Positions 1 through 8,886 are shown, counted from the stretch's first letter. The stretch: DNA of 47,930 bases from Rubrivivax sp. (GCA_004210455.1 SEFA01000045.1:1-47930); one strand, 5' to 3'. Numbers and translations are program-made. Notes: generated by a model from the letters alone, not told the origin.

Positions 1-1352
1 TCGCTGTCCCGCCCGTCCTCCGGCAGCGGGAAGGGCGTTGAACCGATACGGCGGAAGAACTCGTGATGACGGCCGTCCTGGGTCGTCCGGAAGCAGGGGT
101 CGCCCGTCTGCGTCGACACGCAGTCCGCGCTGCGCGGTCCGAGCAATTGGCCCGCGATGACGTGCGCATCGTCGACCCGCCCTGCGTCGACCAGCGCCTT
201 GTAAATCCATGGCCAATGGGCGCTCAGCCGGGAGTGCGCGTGCATCCCCTCCACCACGCCGACCAGCAGGGCGCGGCCCGGCCGGCGTTCCGCCATCAGC
301 CCGGCTCCGGCGTCGGTGATCTGGAAAGGACTGACCCGGAAGGCCGGGTACATCCGGCCTGGCCCCGCCAGATCGAAGGACGTGACGTCGGCGCTCGTGC
401 CCACGGTGAAGATGGCCAGGTCATCAATGTCGCGATCCGGCGTTTTTTTCCTGCCGGGGAAGGTCCGTTCGATCAGCGTCTTCAGGTCGTAAGCGCTCCA
501 GCGGTACCAGAGCGCGTCTTCCTCCCTCTCGGCCTTCAGCCCGCTCGTGAACCGCTCCGGCTCCTGCAGGCGCAGCCGCGCGACAGAGCGATAGACCAGC
601 GGCGCCTTCAAGTCTGGCCCGTCCCAGGACGGACCGGCCAGCGCCGCCTCTTCCGACCACGGTGTCCGCCCGTGCATCGCCTGTGCGTAAGCCACAAAGC
701 GGTAGCCGATCCCAGGGTAGATCGGCCGGCTCCGGGCGTTGCCACTGACGGCGCTCAATCGTGTGCCCTGCGTGCGGTCGTAAGGGACGGATGGGTCCGG
801 CGACAGCGACGGATCACTCAGCAGGTTCCGCTCAAGGCGATATCCGGGAATCGGCACCGTCGACTGCTTGTCCCGCCACGGCGAACGCCAACCCGGGTCA
901 GCGAACTCGACCGTGACCTCGGGAACCCGCTCGCTCAACAGGATCAAGGCCGGTGCGAGCGATGACACGTCCGAGCGGGCGACGGCATCTTTGCCGGAAG
1001 GACGACGGCGCACCTCCCCTTCGAAGACTTTCCCAGTCAGGAGTTGTTTCATCCGGACCCGATCGGTCGCCGATCCGCGCACACATCGCTGCGACGTCAG
1101 CAACACGCTCGGAGCGATCAACGTCGCGGAACAGTGTGCATCGCCGAATGTCCAGGGCGGGATCGCGTCCTTCCGGTCCTGCCGACCCCGCCATTGCGAC
1201 CAGTCGGGGGGCGGAGGGCGGACCATCGTGCCTGCTGGCACCGGGGTCTCCAGTGCCCGCATTCCCGCTGCAGCACTCGACATCCCTGTCAAAGCCGTGA
1301 GACCCAGCAACCCGGCGCGCCCGATGGCGCTGATCGTCATCTTCAATGTCAT
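1..1352 (-). CDS. Secreted trypsin-like pseudoprotease paralogue A (partial, 3' end outside window)
   Basis: The frame stays open for 450 codons from ATG at 1352 to the left edge, so the C-terminus is missing. AGGAG lies just upstream of the ATG. Residues 1-30 look like a signal peptide ending in a small-residue stretch (SSAAAG). Residues about 70-400 fit an S1 trypsin-like fold: CSATLIAPSVLLTSQRC (74-90) matches the block around the catalytic His, but His is Arg89. TDAGAG (346-351) occupies the place of GDSGGP with Ser replaced by Ala348. HWPWIYKALVDAG (379-391), near the end of the domain, is shared with the two paralogues. The visible end (HHEFFRR, 429-435) starts a C-terminal repeat like those of the paralogues. 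I infer a non-enzymatic secreted or periplasmic protein. Its partner is unknown. Confidence 0.85.
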   Translation of the reverse strand, partial: MTLKMTISAIGRAGLLGLTALTGMSSAAAGMRALETPVPAGTMVRPPPPDWSQWRGRQDRKDAIPPWTFGDAHCSATLIAPSVLLTSQRCVRGSATDRVRMKQLLTGKVFEGEVRRRPSGKDAVARSDVSSLAPALILLSERVPEVTVEFADPGWRSPWRDKQSTVPIPGYRLERNLLSDPSLSPDPSVPYDRTQGTRLSAVSGNARSRPIYPGIGYRFVAYAQAMHGRTPWSEEAALAGPSWDGPDLKAPLVYRSVARLRLQEPERFTSGLKAEREEDALWYRWSAYDLKTLIERTFPGRKKTPDRDIDDLAIFTVGTSADVTSFDLAGPGRMYPAFRVSPFQITDAGAGLMAERRPGRALLVGVVEGMHAHSRLSAHWPWIYKALVDAGRVDDAHVIAGQLLGPRSADCVSTQTGDPCFRTTQDGRHHEFFRRIGSTPFPLPEDGRDS

Positions 1353-1620
1353 TGCCTTCTCCTCGCTCACCGACATCGGCGAGCTGGATCCTCAGTCCTC
1401 GACCTCGGGCGCGACGGACCGGTCTGAACAGGTGAGGCCAACGTGCGCGTCGGCAGCATTCAGCGGATTCATGCCACATCGCCAGACACCGGATCCGCAC
1501 GTCGAAGGAGACGGTTCATCAACGGGACGCGAGGCGGTTATGCCCTGCCCCCACAAGGTGATGCTCGCAATCCCCAGTCGCGGCGTTCCAGCGCCCGCGG
1601 GGCCGGAATAATGCGCGCCC
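1353..1620. promoter_or_regulatory. Divergent intergenic region, paralogue A / spmAB
   Basis: These 268 bp separate two divergently transcribed genes and must hold both promoters. The only element I can assign is the AGGAG ribosome-binding site of paralogue A (about 1361-1365, minus strand). I find no convincing -35/-10 pair or repeat. Confidence 0.4.
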
Positions 1621-2868
1621 ATGGTGCTCAACTTCATCTGGATCGGGTTCTTCCTGATCGGCTTCGCGGTCGCGCTGGCGCGGCTGGTCCAGGGCGACCT
1701 GACCATCTTCACGCAGGTGCTCACCGGCATCTTCGACACAGCCAAGACCGGCTTCGACATCTCGCTCGGCCTGGTCGGCGTGATGAGCCTGTGGCTGGGC
1801 CTGATGAAGGTCGGCGAGAACGCCGGCGTGATCCAGCTGTTCGCGCGCGCGATGGGGCCGTTCTTCGGCCGCATCTTCCCGGAGGTGCCGCGCGGCCACC
1901 CGGCGGGCGGCTCGATGGTCATGAACTTCTCGGCCAACATGCTCGGGCTGGACAACGCCGCCACGCCGCTGGGCCTGAAAGCGATGAAGGAGCTGCAGGA
2001 GCTCAACCCGCAGAAGGACACCGCCAGCAACGCGATGATCATGTTCCTGGTGCTGAACACCGCCGGCATCACGCTGATCCCGACCTCGGTCATCGCGATC
2101 CGCCAGGCGATGGCGGTGGACCAGGGCCTGGTCGGCTTCAACGCGGCGGACATCTTCCTGCCGACGCTGGTGGCGACCTTCATCTCCTTCATGTCGGGCC
2201 TGATCGCGGTGGCCTGGGTGCAGCGCATCAACCTGTTCAGCGCACCGGTGCTGGTGTTCGTCGGCGGCTTCATCGCGATCATGGCCGCCGTGTTCGGCTG
2301 GCTGCACAGCTACCCGCCGGAGGTGATGTCGCAGTACATCGGCCTGCTGGGCAGCGGCGTGATCCTGAGCATCATCGCGACGTTCATCGCCGTCGGCGCG
2401 TGGCGTCGCATCAATGTCTACGAGTCCTTCGTCGAAGGCGCCAAGGAGGGCTTCGGCGTCGCCATCCAGATCATTCCCTACCTGATCGCGATCCTGGTGG
2501 CGATCTCGGTGTTCCGCACCACGGGCTGCATGGCGTTCGTCGTGCAGGGCATCGCCGCCGGCGTGGCCGCGCTGGGCCTGCCGACGGACTTCGTGCCGGC
2601 GCTGCCCGTCGGGCTGATGAAGACGCTGTCGGGCAGCGGCGCGCGCGGCCTGATGGTGGACGTGCTCAAGACCTACGGCGTCGACAGCTTCGAAGGCAAG
2701 CTCGCCGCGATCATCCAGGGCTCGACCGAGACCACCTTCTATGTGCTCGCCGTCTACTTCGGCAGCGTCAACATCAAGAAGACCCGCTACGCGCTGACCT
2801 GCGGGCTGCTGGCCGACGTGGTCGGCCTGGTCGGCGCGATCCTGGTGGGGTACTGGTTCTTCAAGTGA
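1621..2868 (+). CDS. SpmA-SpmB fusion, nucleoside-recognition (Gate) domain membrane protein
   Basis: A 415-residue multi-pass inner-membrane protein. The N-terminal half (about 1-200) matches SpmA, including the LGLDNAATPLGLKAMKEL segment. The C-terminal half (about 215-415) matches SpmB, with GSTETTFYVLAVYFGSV near the end. Both halves belong to the Gate/nucleoside-recognition membrane family (PF07670). In Bacillus, SpmA and SpmB are separate spore-maturation proteins. Non-sporulating proteobacteria often carry the fusion, whose transport role is unsettled. The ribosome-binding site is weak (CCGGAA). The gene lies on the opposite strand between pseudoprotease genes A and B, and its stop is only 3 bp from the stop of gene B, so the two genes converge. 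The family call is secure; the substrate is not known. Confidence 0.9.
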   Translation: MVLNFIWIGFFLIGFAVALARLVQGDLTIFTQVLTGIFDTAKTGFDISLGLVGVMSLWLGLMKVGENAGVIQLFARAMGPFFGRIFPEVPRGHPAGGSMVMNFSANMLGLDNAATPLGLKAMKELQELNPQKDTASNAMIMFLVLNTAGITLIPTSVIAIRQAMAVDQGLVGFNAADIFLPTLVATFISFMSGLIAVAWVQRINLFSAPVLVFVGGFIAIMAAVFGWLHSYPPEVMSQYIGLLGSGVILSIIATFIAVGAWRRINVYESFVEGAKEGFGVAIQIIPYLIAILVAISVFRTTGCMAFVVQGIAAGVAALGLPTDFVPALPVGLMKTLSGSGARGLMVDVLKTYGVDSFEGKLAAIIQGSTETTFYVLAVYFGSVNIKKTRYALTCGLLADVVGLVGAILVGYWFFK

Positions 2869-2871
2869 GCG

Positions 2872-4188
2872 TCAGTCGGCGAACTTCAGCCGGCGTGTGG
2901 GCAGATCGGTGCCGAGAGAGGTCCACCAGGCGTTGTCTTTGCCGTCGGTGGGGAAGTACCAGTATCGGCCGTCAGACCCGAGCGACTTCAGCCTGAAGTA
3001 CTCGACCGTGCGGGTATAGGGATTGGCGTAGATGTAGAGGTCGCCCACGACGCCATGACGATCCGTCGTCCCCCACGTCTTGACGGGCACCGTGGCCTGC
3101 TCCCGGTCCGGCAGACGGGTCCCGAGGTACTCCCAATTCAAGTCGTCACGCCGATCGGTCGGGAAGGCTCCGTAACGGCCGTCGGGGCCCACGGCGGCCA
3201 GCCGGAAGAATTCCACGTCGTATCCGTTGGGGTTCTCGCGGACGTAGATGTCCCCGACCGTGGCCCTGCGATCGTTGTCGCCCCAGGCACCGGTACCCAG
3301 CACCGTCTTCGCCAACCCCACCGCGTCGGCGATCAGGCCCTCGCTCATCAGCCTGTCGTAGATCCAGGGCATCTGATGGCTGAGCCGTAGATGCGTGGCC
3401 TTCGACGTGACGCTCGCCACCAGCCACTCCTCGCCACTGGCGTCCTGCGCGAAGATGCCAGAACCCATGTCGGGGCTCCCCGGGCCCGGAACGATCGGCG
3501 AGGACAGGCCTCGCGCCCGGTCTGCGACGGTGGGAGCGACCACCAGGACCATGTCATCCACGTCCTGGTCGGTCAGCCCCGATCCAAAGGTCGCCGAAGG
3601 CTCGTCGGCGAGGACCTCCCGCCAAGTCCGATACACGATCGGCGTCGATGGCTGGCTCGAGCCGTGGAATTGCGTGGTCCGGCGCGCGTCAAGCGAGAGG
3701 AGGCCGGTGCCCGCGGCGCGATCCGTTCCATAAACGACCAAGGGGGTCGCCGCGCCGGCGGTCAGCAGCGTCTTCTCCTTTTGATAGCTGGGAATACGCG
3801 CGCGGGGCACATTCCCCGGACCGCCGTAAAGCGCGCTCAACCGATCCTGAAACCGGATCAGACCGATCTCTCCCAGCACCTCTGGCGCACCTGCTTGCGT
3901 GACGGCGTGAGTCCCCATCGGGGTCATGGGCCAGGATCGTCCGGTCTGGCGCTGGAACACGCCATCGAGGAGGCGGAACTGGAACGGTCGTCCACAGGTC
4001 AATGCCACCCTGGGCGTGATCAGCACCGCAGAGCAGGCAGGCGTCGCCGACAGGACCCACCCGGGCACTTCGCTCTCCTGCAGGGACGTGCCGCTGGGCT
4101 TGAGTGCCTGGGCGTGCAAGGCAGTGATGCCCAGCGCGAAACCCAGGCCCCATCGGACCAGCAGGGTGTTGTTCATGTTCGACTTCAT
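2872..4188 (-). CDS. Secreted trypsin-like pseudoprotease paralogue B with two C-terminal repeats
   Basis: I chose ATG 4188 (438 aa): AGGAG lies 6 nt upstream and a signal peptide follows at once (MKSNMNNTLL...ITALHAQA, cleavage near 28). ATG 4191 is the alternative. Residues about 43-300 form an S1-like domain: CSAVLITPRVALTCGRP (52-68) covers the His block, but Arg67 and Pro68 replace His and Cys. PDMGSG (239-244) replaces the Ser block, with Met241 at the Ser position. HQMPWIYDRLMSEG (271-284) is the family helix. Two repeats follow (about 303-361 and 373-431), each with Tyr-containing beta strands, (V/T)E(F/Y)FRL, G(P/S)DGRY, FPTD and W..LGT.LP. The gene lies 124 nt downstream of paralogue C and is probably cotranscribed with it. 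Predicted to be exported and non-catalytic. Confidence 0.88.
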   Translation of the reverse strand: MKSNMNNTLLVRWGLGFALGITALHAQALKPSGTSLQESEVPGWVLSATPACSAVLITPRVALTCGRPFQFRLLDGVFQRQTGRSWPMTPMGTHAVTQAGAPEVLGEIGLIRFQDRLSALYGGPGNVPRARIPSYQKEKTLLTAGAATPLVVYGTDRAAGTGLLSLDARRTTQFHGSSQPSTPIVYRTWREVLADEPSATFGSGLTDQDVDDMVLVVAPTVADRARGLSSPIVPGPGSPDMGSGIFAQDASGEEWLVASVTSKATHLRLSHQMPWIYDRLMSEGLIADAVGLAKTVLGTGAWGDNDRRATVGDIYVRENPNGYDVEFFRLAAVGPDGRYGAFPTDRRDDLNWEYLGTRLPDREQATVPVKTWGTTDRHGVVGDLYIYANPYTRTVEYFRLKSLGSDGRYWYFPTDGKDNAWWTSLGTDLPTRRLKFAD

Positions 4189-4312
4189 CATCGGCTCCTG
4201 TCTTGCAAAACCACGCGCCACGATGCGTGGGGAGGCTTCGTCCCGTCGACTCAGGCACAGGTTCAATCCGCAGACCTTGCGAACAGGGATGGCCGGGCAG
4301 CTCGCGCGCAAG

Positions 4313-6790
4313 TCAGGCGCATCCACCGGGCCCGCCCTCTTCGGCTGGCGGTGTCGGCAAGTCCGTCCCTCGATATCGCCAATGGCGGCTGTCCGTGCCA
4401 TTGGAGGGCGGCGGTTCGTATCCGCCTTCCGCAAAGGGAGCCACGAGCTCAAAGTATTCAAGGCGCCTGTTGACGTCGCTCCAGTGAACGAACAGCTCAC
4501 CAGCCGAGCCGTTGACTCCCGGGGACCCGGCCTTGACCGGCGTCAGCACCACATCGCAGGACGGCAATTCCGTCCCGAGGTACTCCCACTCTTCGTTGTC
4601 CTTCCGGTCGATCGGGAAGTAGCCGTAGCCATTCGAACCGCGGTCGGCGGCGAGGCGAAAGAACTCCACCTCCGCCGTCCACGGGTTGTCGTAAGCGTAG
4701 ACCCGCCCGACGACGCCACGCCGATCGAACGACTGCCAGTCGAGCAGGTCCGGACGCAGGTGGCCCAGCCGTGATTGCTGTACCCGCCGACGCGTCAGCG
4801 GGAGTCTCAGCGCATGCTCGATGTCCTGCCACGGATTCAGCACCTGCGAGGCCAGGATCAAGGCGTCCTCGCGGGCACCAGCGTTCATCAACGTGCGATA
4901 GATCCACGGCCAATGGTGGCTCATGCGCGGCGAACCTTCGAGGCCGTCGCGCATCACCGCGAACGGACCCCAGGTTTGCTCTTCGCGGACCCCCTTCAAG
5001 AACATCACCTTGCCACGCGGCAAGGTCCAGGAGGGGTTCGCCAAGACTTGAAGACCGTATCGGACCGTCGCCCGCGCTCGATAGCTGAAGAGGACAAGCT
5101 GCTGTTCCCAATCCTCCTTGGTCATGGGCATCCGTTGCTGCAGAAACCTGTCGCCTTCGCTGGCGGACAGGAGTTGGCGCTCCAGCTGATAACTGTTCAC
5201 ATAGGGACGCTGCCCATCCTTCAAAGGTGCGGGACCATCGAGGACCACCAGACCAAGACCCGGAAGTCCGGTCGTTTCAGCCGGCGCTTGCGCTTGCGAA
5301 CGGAAGCCTTTTCCGACCAGGATCTCTCCCGTCTCCAGCAGCTTGAATCGAGTCGGCCCGCCGTCCGCGACGCAGTCTGACGCGGTGATGATCGCGCGAC
5401 GCGCGATCAGCGCGCCCTCACACGCCTCATTCGCGACTCGGATCGGCGGCCGGGACTGGTCCAGATGCAGGCTCTGCTGGAAGTCGATGTCCCTGGACAG
5501 GTTGACGGCAGTGAGATTGGTACCGACATAGGCCCAATGGCGGCTCTGTTGCCCCGGCCGCGGAAAGGGGGCCAGTCTGCCATCGTTGCCGATCGCCAGC
5601 AGGCGGTAGTACTCGACGCCACCGTCGGCCCGACGCACATTGACGGCCATGGTCCCTATCGGCGTTTTCCCGTCGTCCGGCGCTGCCAGCGGCGAGCCAC
5701 GAAACGGGGTCGTCGCCGAAGCGAGGCTGGGCAGTTCCTCGCCCAGGTATTCCCATCCGTTGCCGTCACGCGAGCCGGGTGGCAACGGGCCCGGACGTCC
5801 ATCCGGCGAGGCCTTCACCAGTCGGAAGAACTCGATCTTCCTGGAGTCCTTGTGCTCGCGGGGCCATATGCTGCCCAGAGGCAATTCACGCATCGAGCCG
5901 CGCCAATCCTTCGCGGCGGCGTGGCCGTCGAGGCCCTTGAAGGGATGCAGCACGCGAAGCGCGAGGGACAGCGCGTCTTCACGCAAACCGTGATCGAGCA
6001 GGATCCGGTATGCCCGCGGCCAGAAGTTGCTGACCCTGACGTGGAACAGCGATTCGGTCGACAGACTCACGAGGCCCTGTTCCGCCCCCTTGCCCGCAAG
6101 GATGGCGCCGCCCCAGTTGTCGAGCGGAAAGTAGTACAACGCACCATTGAGGGTGAGCCAAGGCGGGATGGCGATCACCGAGTCGGCGTGGCCCAACATG
6201 TCCGCCAGGACGGCATTCGTCGGCCTGCCATAGTTCCAGATCCGGAAGGAGTCGGCGACGCTGGCCAGTGCCACTGGCTCAAACGGCACCTGACCTCCGA
6301 TGCCCATGAAGTAGTCGTAGCGAATCACGCCCAAAGGTTCGGCCTTCATGATGGGCTTACGCCAGTCGAAGGGCGCACTTCGGGTCAGCGGTCCATAGAC
6401 CGTCAGCGGCGTCCCCTCGACGACCATCTGCTGCTCGCTCCGGTAGGACGGAATGGGGACCAGCGGCCTGTCGACGGCCTGGTCCAGCACGATCGCGGCG
6501 ATGTCGTCGTGCGGCCCCCTGACGGCGGCCGGCGCGATCACCGTGCCCTTGGCGGGTGTCATGTCGTCCAAGTGCAGGAATATCTCCGACGGATACTCCT
6601 TCACACATCGTGCGTTGGCCAGGGCCATCCGGGGCGAGATCAGCGTGGCCTGGCATCTGTGATGGCCCAGCGCCCAGCCGGGTACGTCCCCGCCGAGCAG
6701 TTCGTTGCCGAATTCCCCGGCAGGCGAGGCGGTGGCATACGCCGCCAAGCAGAGACCAGTGGCAGCCGGGAGGAGCTTCCTGAGCGACAT
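4313..6790 (-). CDS. Secreted double-module pseudoprotease paralogue C (two S1-like domains, four repeats)
   Basis: 825 residues with signal peptide MSLRKLLPAATGLCLAAYA. It is an internal duplication: S1-like domain 1 (about 35-290) plus repeats at 304-354 and 375-425, then S1-like domain 2 (about 450-660) plus repeats at 691-744 and 761-813. Domain 1 has LISPRMALANARC (50-62), with Arg61 at the His position. DDIAAI (95-100) keeps the Asp. LDNWGGA (223-229) stands where GDSGGP should be. Domain 2 has LIARRAIITASDC (461-473), with Asp472 at the His position, and lacks recognisable Asp and Ser motifs. Each domain ends in the family FWPRAY / HWPWIY helix. It is codirectional with the LytTR regulator 93 bp upstream. 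No strong ribosome-binding site is visible. Confidence 0.88.
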   Translation of the reverse strand: MSLRKLLPAATGLCLAAYATASPAGEFGNELLGGDVPGWALGHHRCQATLISPRMALANARCVKEYPSEIFLHLDDMTPAKGTVIAPAAVRGPHDDIAAIVLDQAVDRPLVPIPSYRSEQQMVVEGTPLTVYGPLTRSAPFDWRKPIMKAEPLGVIRYDYFMGIGGQVPFEPVALASVADSFRIWNYGRPTNAVLADMLGHADSVIAIPPWLTLNGALYYFPLDNWGGAILAGKGAEQGLVSLSTESLFHVRVSNFWPRAYRILLDHGLREDALSLALRVLHPFKGLDGHAAAKDWRGSMRELPLGSIWPREHKDSRKIEFFRLVKASPDGRPGPLPPGSRDGNGWEYLGEELPSLASATTPFRGSPLAAPDDGKTPIGTMAVNVRRADGGVEYYRLLAIGNDGRLAPFPRPGQQSRHWAYVGTNLTAVNLSRDIDFQQSLHLDQSRPPIRVANEACEGALIARRAIITASDCVADGGPTRFKLLETGEILVGKGFRSQAQAPAETTGLPGLGLVVLDGPAPLKDGQRPYVNSYQLERQLLSASEGDRFLQQRMPMTKEDWEQQLVLFSYRARATVRYGLQVLANPSWTLPRGKVMFLKGVREEQTWGPFAVMRDGLEGSPRMSHHWPWIYRTLMNAGAREDALILASQVLNPWQDIEHALRLPLTRRRVQQSRLGHLRPDLLDWQSFDRRGVVGRVYAYDNPWTAEVEFFRLAADRGSNGYGYFPIDRKDNEEWEYLGTELPSCDVVLTPVKAGSPGVNGSAGELFVHWSDVNRRLEYFELVAPFAEGGYEPPPSNGTDSRHWRYRGTDLPTPPAEEGGPGGCA

Positions 6791-6800
6791 GGGCGTTCAT

Positions 6801-6827
6801 CCAGTGAGTTGAGACCCCCCACTGAGT
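6801..6827 (-). promoter_or_regulatory. Direct repeat ACTCASTGG upstream of paralogue C
   Basis: On the minus strand ACTCAGTGG (6827-6819) and ACTCACTGG (6809-6801) repeat with one mismatch and an 18-bp period, 11-37 nt before the start codon of paralogue C. Short direct repeats are the usual target architecture of LytTR regulators, and one is encoded just upstream. Assignment to that regulator is inference. Confidence 0.3.
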
Positions 6828-6883
6828 CGGCGAACACCGCCGCTGCGGGACGTCCGCCGCTCCCAGGCGCCGGACGGGACGAC

Positions 6884-7708
6884 TCACATCGACTTGAACA
6901 GATGCACGTAGGCCCGGCTCACGGGCAGCTCACTCGCATGACCGCGCACGCGCACGAACAGGCGGCTCAGTTCGTCGCGCCGCGTGCCGGTCACGTGGTC
7001 CAGGTTCACGATCGTCGAGCGGTGCACCTGCCAGAAGCGCTCGCCGTCGAGTTGTCCAGCAAGCTCGTGGATCGAGGTACGGATCAAGTATTCGGTCGTC
7101 GCGGTCTGGACGCAGGTGTACTTGTCGTCGGCGCGGAAGAAGAGCACCTCGTCGACGGGCACCTGATGCATCAGGTCGCCCTGTGTCGCGCGTATCCAGC
7201 GCAGCGGTCCGACCGGCCTGGACATCGCCCCGCCCGGTGCATGCAGGCGGCGCAGCGCGGCGAGCAGCCGGGCGTCCACGGCGTCCCCGCTGTCATCGGC
7301 CACGCCCGCCGCCGGCTTCGTCAGCGCGCGACGGATCCGTCCGACGGTGCGGGCAAGCCGGTCCGCCTCGACAGGCTTGAGCACGTAGTCGATCGCCTCC
7401 TGCTCGAAGGCCTGCACCGCGTACTGGTCATAGGCGGTGACGAAGACGACGCGCGTCCCGCCCTCGATGCCTTCGGCGACCTCCAGTCCCGTGAGACCCG
7501 GCATCTGGATGTCCAGGAAGGCCAGGTCCGGCTGCCGCGCCGCGATCTGCTCCGCCGCCTCCTGGCCGTTGCGGGCGATGTGGACGATGTCGAGGTCCGG
7601 CCAGACGACGCCCAGCTGGGCGGCGAGGGCGCGAGCCAGATGCGGTTCGTCGTCGGCGATCAGCGCGGTGAATGTGGCGGAAGCGGTGGGTGCGGTGGGA
7701 ATGCTCAT
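6884..7708 (-). CDS. LytTR-family response regulator
   Basis: 274 aa. An N-terminal receiver domain (about 12-130) has the acidic pair Asp19-Asp20 with Glu21, the phospho-acceptor Asp66 in LAFLDIQMPG, Thr91 and Lys111 in YVLKPVEADR. A C-terminal LytTR DNA-binding domain (about 168-274) contains WIRATQGD, the DDKYTCV segment, FWQVHRSTIVNL and the closing LPVSRAYVHLFKSM. It would be phosphorylated by the histidine kinase encoded 38 nt upstream on the same strand (stop 7747, start here 7708). Start ATG 7708 gives a short leader before the receiver domain. The next gene downstream is pseudoprotease paralogue C, a possible target. Confidence 0.93.
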   Translation of the reverse strand: MSIPTAPTASATFTALIADDEPHLARALAAQLGVVWPDLDIVHIARNGQEAAEQIAARQPDLAFLDIQMPGLTGLEVAEGIEGGTRVVFVTAYDQYAVQAFEQEAIDYVLKPVEADRLARTVGRIRRALTKPAAGVADDSGDAVDARLLAALRRLHAPGGAMSRPVGPLRWIRATQGDLMHQVPVDEVLFFRADDKYTCVQTATTEYLIRTSIHELAGQLDGERFWQVHRSTIVNLDHVTGTRRDELSRLFVRVRGHASELPVSRAYVHLFKSM

Positions 7709-7746
7709 GATCGTTGACTGGGCGTAGCGGTCGGCGGTCGGCGGGA

Positions 7747-8886
7747 TCAGACATCCAGCGGCACGCGCAGCGTGACGCGGCAGCCCGGTTCGGCGGGTTC
7801 GAGGGTCAGCGACGCGCGGTCGCCGTAGTGCGTCATCAGGCGCTCGCGGAGGTTGACGAGCGCGATGCCGTTGCCGGCGCGGCGCGAGGCACCGGGACCG
7901 ACGCCGTCGTCGCGCACCTCGACCACCAGGAAACCGTCGTTCAACGCGGCGTCGACGCGCACCGTGCCGCCCTCGATCTTCGGTTCGAGGCCGTGATGGA
8001 CCGCGTTCTCGACCAGCGGCTGCAGCAGCATCGGCGGCAGCGGGACGACGCGGGCCTCGGGAGAGGCGCTGATCTCGACACGCAGCCGGTCTTCCATCCG
8101 CGTCTGCAGCACCGTCAGGTAGGCGGCGGCCAGCGACAGCTCGTCGTCCAGAGGCCCCGTCTCGCGGCGCAGACCGCCGAGCGACGCCCGCAGATAGGCG
8201 GTGAACGCGCCCAGCATCTCCTTGGCCTTGGGCGCGTCGTAGTCGATCAGCGAGTGCACGTTGGCCAGCGTGTTGAACAGGAAGTGCGGCTCGATCTGTC
8301 CCTGCAGCAGGCGCAACTGCGCCTCGGTGGCGCGGCGCTCGGCGTTGAGCTGCCGGTTCCTGGACGCGAACCAGTGATGCAGCACGAAGGTGATGCACAG
8401 CGACAGCGCGGACGTGATGCCGATGATCTTCCCGCCCTGCGCCCAGTCCAACCGGACCCAGCCCGCCAGTCCCGCCATCCACATGCCCGGCACCCAGCCG
8501 ATCAGCACGCCCAGCAGCGGCACGCCGGAGAAGAACACCGTGCGCTTCCAGTTCGCCCAGGCGCGGATGCGGGGACGGCCGCCGAAGAGCGGCACGAGGA
8601 CGGTGAACAGGGTCTGGATGAGCAGGCCGATGGTCAGGCAGACGATGACGTTCTTCCAGTACCACCAGGCCCAGATCGCGGGATCGGTCCAGCGGGCGGT
8701 GCGGGCGTTCAGGACAAAACCCAGGACCGTGAAGCCGACCGCCAGTGCGCAGGAGAACAGCACCGTCCAGATCCACTGCAGCCACGCGGGGCCGCTGGGC
8801 CGGGCGTCGTTGCTCAGCCAGGCATGCCAGGAGGCACGCAGCCGGCGCGCATCGCGCCAGAGGGGACGGGACGGAGCGGGAGTCAT
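7747..8886 (-). CDS. LytS/YehU-type sensor histidine kinase
   Basis: With ATG 8886 the protein is 379 aa. Hydrophobic segments at about 38-58, 77-101, 117-143 and 153-173 predict four membrane spans with no large periplasmic domain. The cytoplasmic part holds the His_kinase block QIEPHFLFNTL (His201) and an ATPase domain with VENAVHHG (293-299), DDGVG (326-330) and GNGIALVNLRERL. This is the arrangement of LytS/YpdA/YehU-type kinases that pair with LytTR regulators, as here. The longer reading frame from 8979 adds an arginine- and serine-rich stretch without a ribosome-binding site, so I rejected that start. The stimulus is unknown. Confidence 0.92.
   Translation of the reverse strand: MTPAPSRPLWRDARRLRASWHAWLSNDARPSGPAWLQWIWTVLFSCALAVGFTVLGFVLNARTARWTDPAIWAWWYWKNVIVCLTIGLLIQTLFTVLVPLFGGRPRIRAWANWKRTVFFSGVPLLGVLIGWVPGMWMAGLAGWVRLDWAQGGKIIGITSALSLCITFVLHHWFASRNRQLNAERRATEAQLRLLQGQIEPHFLFNTLANVHSLIDYDAPKAKEMLGAFTAYLRASLGGLRRETGPLDDELSLAAAYLTVLQTRMEDRLRVEISASPEARVVPLPPMLLQPLVENAVHHGLEPKIEGGTVRVDAALNDGFLVVEVRDDGVGPGASRRAGNGIALVNLRERLMTHYGDRASLTLEPAEPGCRVTLRVPLDV

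Noticed and set aside
63-965. A 300-codon plus-strand frame at the left edge
   Set aside because: The minus-strand frame there encodes a signal peptide and an S1-like domain with family motifs, so the plus frame is its shadow.
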